Shown piece after piece: positions 9,101 to 14,306 of a stretch of DNA of 17,503 nucleotides; position 1 is the first letter of the stretch; each line of letters starts with the position of its first letter. The notes beneath the pieces were generated by a model. The model was not told where the DNA came from and did not search any database. It saw only the letters and a program-made list of their open reading frames with translations. The position numbers were made by a program, and so were the translations under genes. The DNA is from an uncultured Desulfobacterales bacterium (GTDB taxonomy: Bacteria; Desulfobacterota; Desulfobacteria; Desulfobacterales; G020354645), in NCBI GenBank assembly GCA_947259865.1, contig CAMYNZ010000025.1:1-17503 (forward strand), read 5' to 3'.

Positions 9101-9274
9101 TGCTATTTCGAGGCATAACCGGCGGTACAGCTCGTAGGCATTCTTCCAATTGCCGTCCGTAAACGCTTTCTGAGCTTGTTTGCGCAGTTGAACGTGTTCC
9201 GTCTGTTGAGCACTAACCCCGGCTGCAATCAGTAAAAAAACCATCATAAATATGGCCGGTTTTATTAATTTCAT
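3149..9274 (-). CDS. Giant periplasmic alpha-2-macroglobulin with N-terminal helical repeats and intact thioester motif
   Basis: A 2041-residue protein. A type I signal peptide (residues 1-22, VSA|QQ) without a lipobox cysteine predicts a soluble periplasmic form. Residues about 30-390 are helical and TPR-like (such as GNWKNAYELYRR and YDRAVTFWKQY). Macroglobulin domains follow, with the MG2 hallmark TDRPVYRPG at 641-649. Residues 790-830 are an aromatic-rich insertion. Residues about 1215-1281 are Ala/Pro/charged low complexity in the position of a bait region, leading into the A2M core (FADTAFWSAHLTTDENG from 1283). The thioester motif CTEQ is at 1503-1506 within YPYGCTEQ, and GGWGW at 1586-1590 belongs to the thioester domain. 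Family members trap attacking proteases by covalent capture. E. coli YfhM is shorter (about 1650 residues) and is paired with pbpC; no such partner is adjacent here. The start is supported by GGGAGGT 5 nt upstream. Confidence 0.95.
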   Translation of the reverse strand: MKLIKPAIFMMVFLLIAAGVSAQQTEHVQLRKQAQKAFTDGNWKNAYELYRRLCLEIANDPQKVGGDLAQVYQGLQRLNRMNELDDFREKVIARHGQNWRLLQAAARSYSYNPHWGYRVAGKFERGHHRGGGQYVNAIQRDRVRSLQLMVQAMPFAAEDPAKTQVAGFYLEFAGMLQQYAGYNQAWRLQYLTDLSRLPDYEPGYGYEYHAASRGAPVDGQGNPVYHKVPHGFQSAVSDGERWRWLLLKAAATDTRLEVQVKYTFAVFLHQQFGVQTMAAYGRYFPWGRPAAEKEIKKQESGPYDVHTLADTETIAKLATGVRRFNLPDAFNYIKQFKALADRTGGSRRSNAIDALARIYENRRRYDRAVTFWKQYVAYNKSHARRRIDQILNNWGAFEPLGTQPAGRNPTVEYRFRNGKRVQFNAYRIKVSKLLRDAKAYIRSNPRRLNWNKINFNRIGWRLVHENETGYIGPKTASWEMDLEPDRRHWDRQVTVRMPAALKKAGAYLLIARMQNGNTARIIIWVNDTVIVKKPLKQQAFYFVADAVSGKPISGVTLEFFGYDQKRIKNTQRYRILTRRFTRSSDQDGGVVLDPGQLSSNYHWLVTANTSAGRLAFMGFSGVWYSNYYDAEYNQTKTLFVTDRPVYRPGHTVKFKAWLRQTKYDQENQSRFAGRRLTVYLRNPKNEAVYSQSVTADAYGGFSGQIELPEDAALGIYSLSHSQGTALGGHTFRVEEYKKPEFEVKIEAPVEPVRLGEKIPVVISAKYYFGAAVTEATVNYKVLRTEFDSRWYPIFYWDWFYGPGYWWYGYDYPWYPGWQHWGCRRPIWTWWQQRPGRQPEIVAEGNAKIGSGGTLNIQIDTRLAQLIHGDRDHRYTISAEVRDQSRRTIAGQGEVLVARRPFKVYAWVDRGHYRVGDTVSAGFQARTLDSKPVKGRGVLKLWRITYKKGQPRETEVQKWRLDTDAQGQAKLQIQASRPGQYRLSLAITDAKDHTIEGGYIFTVHGQGDDGARYRFAKVELVTDKREYTAGDTVRLMINTDKKGAAVVLFVRPANGVYLPPRVIHMTGKSALQEIKITKRDMPNFFVEAFSVYDGKVHTETREIVVPPEKRVLNVSVSPSKKTFRPGESAKLAVTLTDYFQRPFQGSAVISVYDRSVEYIAGGSNIPEIKSFFWKWRRTHYPQTQSSLARRFFNLLKKNEVTLQPVGVFGQLVAQSQRGDDPAAPRPTEEMALAESAPAADEAVAGRVSAKKEARSPMRSGARQRADQKAAPPPNLVQPVVRSKFADTAFWSAHLTTDENGRAEVSFPMPENLTAWKIKVWAMGHGTRVGEGTAEAVTRKDVIVRLQAPRFFVEKDEVVLSANVHNYLKKKKRAKVQLELEGNRLELLKDEKPHKSVTILPGAEKRVDWRVKVLREGDVVVRMLALTDEESDAMQMRFPVYVHGMAKQVPRSGVIRPDQTEAAVSFKVPAARRVDQSRLELRYSPTLAGVMVDALPYLVSYPYGCTEQTLNRFLPTVMTQRILLNMGLDLEQIREKRTNLNAQEIGDDQERARQWKRYKHNPVFDEDTVADMVNTGIKRLAGMQLSDGGWGWFSGYGEKSYPHTTAYVVHGLQLARQNQVALPSGVLSRGIKWLGKYQTQQIKRLKLWDRTRKEGKSRADNLDAFVYMVLTDAGKEDRTMRKYLYRDRNDLAVYGKAMFAVGLHRIEDHQKLQMVLQNIEQYLVEDPENQTAYLNLPNSSYWWYWYGSEYEAHAYYLKLLARTAPGSPRAAGLVKYLLNNRKHATYWNSTRDTALVIEALADFMVASGEDQPDLAVDIHYDGQKKKTVTINRQNLFVFDNRFVLQGQAITTGDHTLKLKKSGSGPLYFNAYLDYFSLEDFIAREGLEIKIQRSVYHLKSVNKTVKDVGSRGQVVDRKVEKYRRELLENLAAVKSGEMVEVELIIDSKNDYEYIVIEDMKAAGFEATEVRSGYTGNEMNAYVEFRDEKTAFFVRRLARGRHSVSYRLRAEVPGRFSALPARAYAMYAPELRANSDEIKMIILDD

Positions 9275-9343
9275 CCGTTACCTCCCGCGAATATAAGCGT
9301 CTTGCAATTGATCTTCAGTGTGGATCTGGGTTGCAATAAAAAA

Positions 9344-9361
9344 GCCGAGCCTGGACTCGAC
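9344..9361 (-). terminator. Hairpin with T-run in the leader of the macroglobulin gene
   Basis: On the minus strand GTCGAG and CTCGGC form a 6-bp stem (one G-T pair) around a 6-nt loop, followed directly by six T residues. It has the form of an intrinsic terminator but lies between a good promoter (9371-9399) and the start codon at 9274. No minus-strand gene ends here, so it may be an attenuator or a fortuitous hairpin. Confidence 0.45.
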
Positions 9362-9370
9362 TGTGAGATC

Positions 9371-9399
9371 ATTTTAAACGAAAAGCCGCAAATTTGCAA
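9371..9399 (-). promoter_or_regulatory. Candidate promoter of the macroglobulin gene
   Basis: On the minus strand TTGCAA (9399-9394), a 17-nt spacer and TAAAAT (9376-9371, 5 of 6) form a reasonable sigma70-type promoter. The start point would be near 9364, leaving a leader of about 90 nt before the ATG at 9274. Confidence 0.45.
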
Positions 9400-9501
9400 G
9401 AAAGGTGCCCAACGGTCGTGATACGGCTGTCTATGTGAATCTACCCGATCGGACGGTGGGGGCCACCCTGTAATAGTTTGTCAACGGTTAGTGTTAAGGA
9501 C

Positions 9502-9528
9502 TTGCAATGAAACGCGGGTTTGTATAAA
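9502..9528 (+). promoter_or_regulatory. Candidate promoter of the ABM-domain gene
   Basis: TTGCAA at 9502-9507 and TATAAA at 9523-9528 are separated by 15 nt. Both hexamers are fair but the spacer is short. The start point would fall near 9535, leaving a short leader to the ATG at 9569. Confidence 0.3.
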
Positions 9529-9568
9529 TAGGATCGAAATCAATTAAAAAGATAAAGGAGAATGGGAA

Positions 9569-9877
9569 ATGATTCATGTCATAGCCACCATTGAATTGAA
9601 TGCAGGCTGCCGGGAGAATTTTCTGAAAATCTTAAATGAAAATGTTCCCAAAGTGAGAGCCGAGGAAGGCTGCCTGGCCTATGAACCCACTGTTGACGTT
9701 GAACCGGGTTTGCCGATTCCGGTGGCGGTCAGAGAAAATGTGGTGACCATCGTCGAGGCCTGGGAAAATCTGGAAGCGCTTCAGGCCCACCTTAAAACGC
9801 CCCACATGACGGCGTATCGTGAAGCGGTGAAAGACTGGGTAAACAATTTGAGCCTGCAGGTATTACGGCCTGTTTGA
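9569..9877 (+). CDS. ABM-domain protein, putative quinol monooxygenase
   Basis: A 102-residue single-domain protein of the antibiotic biosynthesis monooxygenase (ABM) fold, the dimeric ferredoxin-like barrel also found in YgiN. Typical features in order are an opening strand (MIHVIATIELNAG), a helix with CRENFLKILNENVPKVRAEEGCLAYE, a strand carrying VVTIVEAWENLEALQAHLKTPHM, and a closing strand (LSLQVLRPV). The 'EGCLxYE ... EAWE ... Lx.Hl.tpH' spacing is diagnostic. Proteins of this type act in the cytosol on quinols or similar aromatics without a metal or flavin, and many have no known substrate. The start has AGGAG 8 nt upstream; an ATG 7 nt further upstream is out of frame. The gene stands alone, diverging from the macroglobulin gene and converging on the osmC gene. 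Confidence 0.88.
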   Translation: MIHVIATIELNAGCRENFLKILNENVPKVRAEEGCLAYEPTVDVEPGLPIPVAVRENVVTIVEAWENLEALQAHLKTPHMTAYREAVKDWVNNLSLQVLRPV

Positions 9878-9902
9878 ATTGAGCAACCTTTTCATCAAAA
9901 CC

Positions 9903-9942
9903 TGACGCCCCTTTGCAATGTTTAAAATCAAACGGGGCGTCA
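9903..9942. terminator. Hairpin between convergent genes, probable bidirectional terminator
   Basis: TGACGCCCCTTTG (9903-9915) pairs with CAAACGGGGCGTCA (9929-9942), a 13-bp stem with one bulged base and a 13-nt loop. It lies 25 nt after the ABM gene and 47 nt after the osmC-family gene. Neither side has a clean T-run (TATTGTC on plus, GGTTTTGATG on minus), so efficiency is uncertain. Confidence 0.55.
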
Positions 9943-9989
9943 TATTGTCGCGTCTGAAAAACTTGCGAAATGGTTTAGAGGGCCAGCAC

Positions 9990-10400
9990 CTATTCCTCGT
10001 CTTCAACAATACGATAGGTATGCGCAACCTTGGCGTTTACGGATGCCATTGCACTGCAGTACTTGGTAACCGAAAGTTCGATGGATCGTTCCACATCCAG
10101 GGGCTTGACCCCTTTGCCGTGCACAACAAACTCGATATTGATGTCGGTGTAGCGTTTGGGGTGCTCTTCTGCCTGATCGCCGGATATATTTACCTGAAGA
10201 TCGCTGATGCTGGCGCGCTTTTTTTTGAGAATCGAAACGACATCCATGGCCGTACAGCCGGCCACCCCCATCAAGACCATTTGCATCGGCGTAGGACCGC
10301 TGCCCCCATCCGAAGAATCCAGAATCAACCCCGCGCCATTATCAGCGCGGGCTACAAACTGAAAACCGTCTGTCCAATTGAGTTGGGCTTTCGTAGCCAT
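9990..10400 (-). CDS. OsmC family protein (thiol peroxidase fold)
   Basis: A 136-residue cytosolic protein of the OsmC/Ohr superfamily, close in form to the YhfA-like subgroup. Both conserved cysteines are present: Cys49 in the helix start GVAGCTAMDVVSILKKKR and Cys116 in TKYCSAMASVNAKV. The segment before the first cysteine (GGSGPTPMQMVLMG) is the family hallmark. Members with two cysteines reduce organic hydroperoxides by a thiol mechanism, while the physiological role of YhfA-like proteins is less certain. The start is clear: AGGAGG lies 6 nt before the ATG. It is the last gene of a minus-strand operon, 47 nt after the DUF2284 gene, and a hairpin follows at 9903-9942. Length is normal for the family. 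Confidence 0.93.
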   Translation of the reverse strand: MATKAQLNWTDGFQFVARADNGAGLILDSSDGGSGPTPMQMVLMGVAGCTAMDVVSILKKKRASISDLQVNISGDQAEEHPKRYTDINIEFVVHGKGVKPLDVERSIELSVTKYCSAMASVNAKVAHTYRIVEDEE

Positions 10401-10447
10401 TGCATTCCTCCTTTAAAGATGTTTATCAATCAACATTATGTCTAGTT

Positions 10448-11011
10448 CTAATGGATCATCAAAAAAGCGTAACGGTTCATCTCCTGCGTGTAATCGGTGC
10501 GAACCGCAATCGGAAAACCGATCTGTTTGACCGTCTGATAGATATCCACCGCCATTGCCTCCGGTGAAGGGCGCGCCATTTTCGGCTCCCGGCACAGGTC
10601 TTTTTCTTTTGAGCATTCCTTGCATATACTGCAGCTGTCCATAAATAACAGAAAGGTTCTTTCATAACCGGCGAGAAAAATCTCTCGTTCCAGTTTCAAA
10701 AGTTTCAGGTTAACCTTGCGCGACCAGGCATGGCGATCTTCAGGATTATCCAGCTTTATTGCAAACCGAAAGATTGCCGCCTGGCTGTATTCTTGAAAAA
10801 ATCGCCGGCATTCATCAACCCCTGGAAGATTGGGTGGACAGCAGGCGCTCTGGCCATAACCGCCGCAGCCGAACATACACTTCATACGCACCCATTGCGA
10901 AACGATGATATCCCCGGGATTAATCCATTTATAATCGGTGTAGCCATGCTTCTCAAAAAGCACTGCTACATCTTTGTAATTGCTCTGATCCAAATCCAAA
11001 TGGTTTTCCAT
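10448..11011 (-). CDS. DUF2284 protein, predicted metal- or Fe-S-binding
   Basis: A 187-residue soluble protein with the cysteine layout of DUF2284. A first group reads C45-x3-C49 in KCMFGCGGYGQS, then C57-C58-P-P. A second group follows the middle domain: C127-x2-C130-x2-C133-x6-C140 (SCSICKECSKEKDLC), leading into the family signature KMARPSPEAMAVDIYQTV. Eight cysteines in two sets of four suggest two metal or Fe-S sites, but no cofactor has to my knowledge been fixed for the family. It lies 24 nt after the FAD dehydrogenase and 47 nt before osmC on the same strand, so it is almost certainly co-transcribed. GGA lies about 8 nt before the ATG, a weak ribosome binding site that may rely on coupling from the upstream gene. 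Its role is unknown; redox partner or metallochaperone for the dehydrogenase is speculation. Confidence 0.9.
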   Translation of the reverse strand: MENHLDLDQSNYKDVAVLFEKHGYTDYKWINPGDIIVSQWVRMKCMFGCGGYGQSACCPPNLPGVDECRRFFQEYSQAAIFRFAIKLDNPEDRHAWSRKVNLKLLKLEREIFLAGYERTFLLFMDSCSICKECSKEKDLCREPKMARPSPEAMAVDIYQTVKQIGFPIAVRTDYTQEMNRYAFLMIH

Positions 11012-11035
11012 TACTTTTTCCTTTGGTTTGGGGCC

Positions 11036-12286
11036 TTACACGAAGCGCTGGATGCTAAAAGGTGCCGGATCTAAATGTGGGGTGTGTCCGGTGATGATCT
11101 CTGCCACCAGTTTTCCGGTACCCGGGGCCATGGATACGCCCGTCATGCCGTGTCCGGCTGCCACAACCAGGTTATTGTGCCGGGGCGCAGAATCGATAAT
11201 GGGCAGATCGTCATATGTGACCGGGCGCATACCGACCCACTCTTCCAGGACGGGTTCTCCAGCAGGATCCTGCAAATATTCCCGGGCAACATTTTTCAGG
11301 TTCTGAAGCCTTTCCGGAATAATTTTGGTATTAAGGCCAGAAAATTCCATAGTCCCCCCAAGACGGTACCCGCTTTTCCAGGGGGTAGCAACAACACTTT
11401 TCTCGTAAAAATAACATGGCCGTTCGGGGCAAATTGCGGGGCGGGCCATGGTAATACTGTATCCTTTTCCCGCCTGAATAGGTACCTTTAGTTTTAATTG
11501 CCGCGCTAACTGCGGTGTCCAGGAACCGGTGGCTAAAACATACTGGTCGGCGCTGTATTCACCTTTTGTGGTGATAGTTCTTACCACCCGATCGCCCTCG
11601 ACAACAAAATTGACTAACCGGCAGTCCTCCTGGATAACGGCCCCTCCTCGGATCAAAACCTGCACCCATTCCCGGAGAAGTGCATCCGGTTTGAGATGGC
11701 TGTCCTGCGGGTGATACCAGGCCCCAAAAACATCCCTACGCAGAGCCGGCTCCATATTTGCCAGCTCTTGACCAACATATGCCTTTGCATCCAACCCGTA
11801 TGGTTTGAGAAGGTCGTTGGTCTGGCGGTATTTTTCCATCTCAGCTTCGGATTTATACACCATGAGAATTCCATTTTTTTCCCGCTCACATTCAATTTTT
11901 TCTTTATGAAAAAGGGCATCGTAAAGCTGATCCGAATGTTGAAGAATTCTTTCCCGCACCCGGATTGCATGTTCCAGGTGCTCAGGGTTGCATTTCCGGG
12001 CAAAGTTCAAAAACCATCGTAAACGTTCGAAATTCAGCGTTGGTTTTATGTAAAGGGGTGAGGTGCGACGAATGGTTCTTATTATTTCATTTCGGATTGC
12101 ACCCGGGACGCACAATGGCAGAAGGTGGGTGGGCACGATCAAGCCGCAATTGCCGTTTGAAGCGCCCTCATTGAATTTGTTCTGCTCGAGAATACGGACC
12201 CGCCGCCCTTCTTTCATCAGGTAGTAGGCACAGGCCGTACCAATGATGCCACCACCGATAACTAAAACATCACTTTTATCGTTCAT
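11036..12286 (-). CDS. DadA-like FAD-dependent D-amino-acid dehydrogenase
   Basis: A 416-residue flavoprotein of the DAO superfamily. The N-terminal Rossmann fold has GxGxxG at residues 11-16 (VIGGGIIGTACAYYL) and the ribose-binding acid E34 after strand 2. The stretch ASNGNCGLIVPTHLLPLCVPG (from about residue 42) is typical of DadA, which oxidises D-amino acids to keto acids and passes electrons to the quinone pool rather than to oxygen. The C-terminal flavin site reads GMRPVTYDDLPIID (352-365) and GHGMTGVSMAPGTG (378-391), both normal. Length matches DadA. There is no alanine racemase alongside, so the substrate could be another amine acid. It is the first gene of the operon with DUF2284 and osmC. 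The ribosome binding site is weak (GGGA about 7 nt before the ATG). Confidence 0.9.
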   Translation of the reverse strand: MNDKSDVLVIGGGIIGTACAYYLMKEGRRVRILEQNKFNEGASNGNCGLIVPTHLLPLCVPGAIRNEIIRTIRRTSPLYIKPTLNFERLRWFLNFARKCNPEHLEHAIRVRERILQHSDQLYDALFHKEKIECEREKNGILMVYKSEAEMEKYRQTNDLLKPYGLDAKAYVGQELANMEPALRRDVFGAWYHPQDSHLKPDALLREWVQVLIRGGAVIQEDCRLVNFVVEGDRVVRTITTKGEYSADQYVLATGSWTPQLARQLKLKVPIQAGKGYSITMARPAICPERPCYFYEKSVVATPWKSGYRLGGTMEFSGLNTKIIPERLQNLKNVAREYLQDPAGEPVLEEWVGMRPVTYDDLPIIDSAPRHNNLVVAAGHGMTGVSMAPGTGKLVAEIITGHTPHLDPAPFSIQRFV

Positions 12287-12353
12287 TTTGATCCCAGTTA
12301 TTTAGTGAGATAAGTAAGGATAAATCTTTCTTAACACAAATCCGATCAAGGCT

Positions 12354-12380
12354 TTTATAATAATTAAAAAAAATTATCAA
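12354..12380 (-). promoter_or_regulatory. Candidate promoter of the dadA-like/DUF2284/osmC operon
   Basis: On the minus strand TTGATA (12380-12375) and TATAAA (12359-12354), each 5 of 6 to consensus, are separated by 15 nt including eight T residues. The short spacer would make it weak without help, which fits the phased repeats directly upstream. The start point near 12347 leaves a leader of about 60 nt. Confidence 0.4.
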
Positions 12381-12385
12381 CCTTT

Positions 12386-12410
12386 GTTACAAATCGTTAC
12401 ACCCTGTTAC
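12386..12410. promoter_or_regulatory. Three GTTAC direct repeats at 10-bp spacing, possible activator site
   Basis: GTTAC occurs at 12386-12390, 12396-12400 and 12406-12410, each separated by exactly five bases, so the repeats face the same side of the helix. On the minus strand they read GTAAC and end 5 bp upstream of the -35 candidate of the FAD operon. This is where a class II activator would bind. The protein is unknown. Confidence 0.4.
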
Positions 12411-12492
12411 CTTCAAGAATTGCCGGGATCATCGGCGGGGCGAGCGCCATCAATCTTACCCGCTATTGCTTCTCCAATAAAGGATTGTTATC

Positions 12493-12521
12493 TTGAACGA
12501 TTGTTTAAAAATTCAGATAAT
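12493..12521 (+). promoter_or_regulatory. Candidate promoter of fabH
   Basis: TTGAAC at 12493-12498, a 17-nt spacer, and GATAAT at 12516-12521 (5 of 6). The start point would be near 12528, giving a leader of about 140 nt before the fabH ATG. No other convincing signal was seen between 12411 and 12666, and no gene is evident in that stretch. Confidence 0.5.
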
Positions 12522-12666
12522 AAATTGCTTTATCTAAAAGGGAGTGGTACACATACAGGCAATTACCGTATTTTCTTCACTTAAGTGTCCGCGTCCCCTG
12601 TTTTGCCAATAACATTCTGAAAAGATGACCACCCCGGAATGAAAACAAGGAGTGTAAACAATACCA

Positions 12667-13680
12667 ATGGCGTATGCAGCAAGAATTACCGGCACCGGAT
12701 CGGCTTTCCCCCAAAACCGTGTCACCAATGACGACATTTCCCAAAAAATAGCAAAATTGGGCGTGGAAACCAACGATAGCTGGATTCAAGCAAGAACCGG
12801 AATAAAAGAGCGGAGAATGTCGACGGCCGAAAATGCCGCTGAATACAATTCCTCGCTGGGAGCCGCCGCGGCCCAGAATGCGCTGGAAATGGCCGGGAAG
12901 AGCGCCGAGGATATCGACCATATTATTTATGCCACCTGCACCCCTGATACCTTGCTCCCGTCCACCGCCTGCTGGCTTCAACAAAAGATTGGAGCCAAAA
13001 ACGCCTGGGCCGTGGACATAAATGCAGCCTGTTCCGGGTTTGTCTACGGCATCACCATGGCGGAACAGTTTATTCATACCGGCCAGGTAAAAACGTCGCT
13101 GGTGGTGGGTGCCGAAGTGCTGAGTCCTTTCCTCAATTGGTATGATCGCGGCTCCTGCATTCTTTTCGGTGACGGCGCCGGTGCTGCTGTGGTTGAACGG
13201 GCGTCCGCAAAGGCCAAACGAAGAATTCTATCCAGCTATCTATCCTCGAATGGAATTTTTAGTGAACTTATTCATATTCCCGCCGGAGGTTCAAAACTGG
13301 AGACCACCCCCGGGCGTCATGAACAAAATTTACACAAGATACACATGAACGGCAGAGAGCTCTTCAAAGTGGCTGTTCGGACGCTTACCGAATGTGCGCT
13401 GAGGACCCTTGAAAAAAGAAGAATGAAAACCGTTGATTTGGACTGGTTCGTTCCCCACCAGGCCAATCTGAGAATTATTGAGGCCGTCACCAACCGTCTG
13501 GCATTCCCCATGGAAAAAGTCCTGATCAATCTGGATCGTTACGGCAATACTTCAGCCGCCACCATCCCCACAGTTCTGGATGGTGCCAACCGAGATGGAC
13601 GCATAAAAAGAGGACATAAGGTGTTAATTGATTCTTTTGGCGCCGGTCTGACCGCTGGCGCCGTGCTGATGCGATGGTGA
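12667..13680 (+). CDS. fabH: 3-oxoacyl-ACP synthase III (KAS III)
   Basis: A 337-residue thiolase-fold enzyme that condenses acetyl-CoA (or another acyl-CoA) with malonyl-ACP to start fatty acid synthesis in the cytosol. The full catalytic triad is present: Cys122 in DINAACSGFVYG, His264 in WFVPHQANLRI and Asn294 in RYGNTSAATIP. The N-terminal motif (RITGTGSAFPQNRVTN) and C-terminal FGAGLTAGAVLMRW are typical, and length is normal. It stands apart from other fatty acid genes, so it may be a second copy used for a special starter unit or secondary lipid. The start is forced: TAA lies in frame four codons upstream, yet the only Shine-Dalgarno (AAGGAG) is 14 nt before the ATG, unusually far. A palindromic element begins at its stop codon. 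Confidence 0.95.
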   Translation: MAYAARITGTGSAFPQNRVTNDDISQKIAKLGVETNDSWIQARTGIKERRMSTAENAAEYNSSLGAAAAQNALEMAGKSAEDIDHIIYATCTPDTLLPSTACWLQQKIGAKNAWAVDINAACSGFVYGITMAEQFIHTGQVKTSLVVGAEVLSPFLNWYDRGSCILFGDGAGAAVVERASAKAKRRILSSYLSSNGIFSELIHIPAGGSKLETTPGRHEQNLHKIHMNGRELFKVAVRTLTECALRTLEKRRMKTVDLDWFVPHQANLRIIEAVTNRLAFPMEKVLINLDRYGNTSAATIPTVLDGANRDGRIKRGHKVLIDSFGAGLTAGAVLMRW

Positions 13681-13720
13681 TTCCAGAGGATTCCAGGATT
13701 CAAGGAGTCAAGGGTTCGAG
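13679..13720 (+). repeat. Octamer tandem repeat, left arm (GATTCAAG type)
   Basis: After a first unit overlapping the fabH stop (GATTCCAG, 13679-13686) and a 2-nt break, four adjoining octamers read GATTCCAG, GATTCAAG, GAGTCAAG and GGTTCGAG (13689-13720). They form the left arm of an inverted repeat with 13925-13948: 24 bp, 21 matching. Confidence 0.75.
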
Positions 13721-13948
13721 GGTAATACTGAAAAATCAAAAATCTTATGGTTCTATTTGAGAACTGGGAATCCAGATACTATTAGTCGGGGATTTAGATT
13801 TAATTGAAAAATAGTATTGGGTAGACAAAAAAAGGCATCGCAGAAATCTAAAGAATGTTAAACGAGCTGATACAATCTTTAGAAAACAAATCCTTGAATC
13901 TTTATCCGCCGTCTCTTTGGCGGGCTTGACCCCTTGAATCCTTGAACC
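13689..13948. repeat. 260-bp nested palindromic intergenic element
   Basis: The outer arms (13689-13712 and 13925-13948) are inverted octamer arrays matching at 21 of 24 positions. Inside are two further inverted repeats: ATACTATT at 13776-13783 with AATAGTAT at 13810-13817, and a 12-bp stem with one mismatch at 13847-13858 and 13872-13883 (13-nt loop). The element fills almost the whole space between two convergent genes. It has no coding frame with a start signal. It may be a non-autonomous mobile element, or a structured bidirectional terminator. Confidence 0.5.
13925..13948 (-). repeat. Octamer tandem repeat, right arm
   Basis: Three octamers read on the minus strand as GGTTCAAG, GATTCAAG and GGGTCAAG. 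A lone extra unit (CTTGAATC on plus) sits at 13893-13900. Orientation is opposite to the array at 13679-13720. Confidence 0.75.
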
Positions 13949-13961
13949 CTATTGTAGACAT

Positions 13962-14306
13962 TCACCTTCCGGGAACGATAATTCGCGAGTCTTCCTGCTG
14001 CTTATGTTTTTTGGCCTCCTCCACCAATCTTTCCATGGCAGACTGCATGGCTTCCGGAAATTTTTTTATAGCCTGTTGAAGTTCTTTGGCCTGAATTATA
14101 TTCTGAATCGGTAACGGCCCGTTCGGCGTAATGAGGTTGGTATGCCCGACAAATAGGGTTTTGCGGGTTTTATCAGGGGAACCATCGGGCTTTACCGGGG
14201 TAAGACGCCGAATGGATGCAATCCTGAGGTCGGTGAAACTTTCTTCGTGATAAAGATTGGTTCTATCCACTACAAAATCAATCGATTCCGTCTTTTCATC
14301 TGCCAT
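13962..14306 (-). CDS. Conserved hypothetical cytoplasmic protein (114 aa)
   Basis: The start at 14306 is chosen because AGGAGG lies 9 nt upstream. A TTG three codons earlier abuts that site and cannot be used with it. The product begins MADEKTESIDFVVDRTNLY and has no signal peptide or membrane segment. A middle part is rich in strand-forming residues (FTDLRIASIRRLTPVKPDG, then KTLFVGHTNLITPNGPLPIQ). It is followed by a helical part (IIQAKELQQAIKKFPEAMQSAMERLVEEAKKH) and a short conserved-looking tail (DSRIIVPGR). It resembles small proteins annotated only as cytoplasmic protein in sulfate- and metal-reducing bacteria; this is from memory and is not a functional assignment. It stands alone on its strand. 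The GHT...P pattern is not a catalytic motif I know. The palindromic element lies 14 nt after the stop. Confidence 0.75.
   Translation of the reverse strand: MADEKTESIDFVVDRTNLYHEESFTDLRIASIRRLTPVKPDGSPDKTRKTLFVGHTNLITPNGPLPIQNIIQAKELQQAIKKFPEAMQSAMERLVEEAKKHKQQEDSRIIVPGR

Noticed and set aside
12384..12584. 66-codon plus-strand frame upstream of fabH
   Set aside because: No ribosome binding site; it starts within the GTTAC repeats and runs across the fabH promoter candidate.
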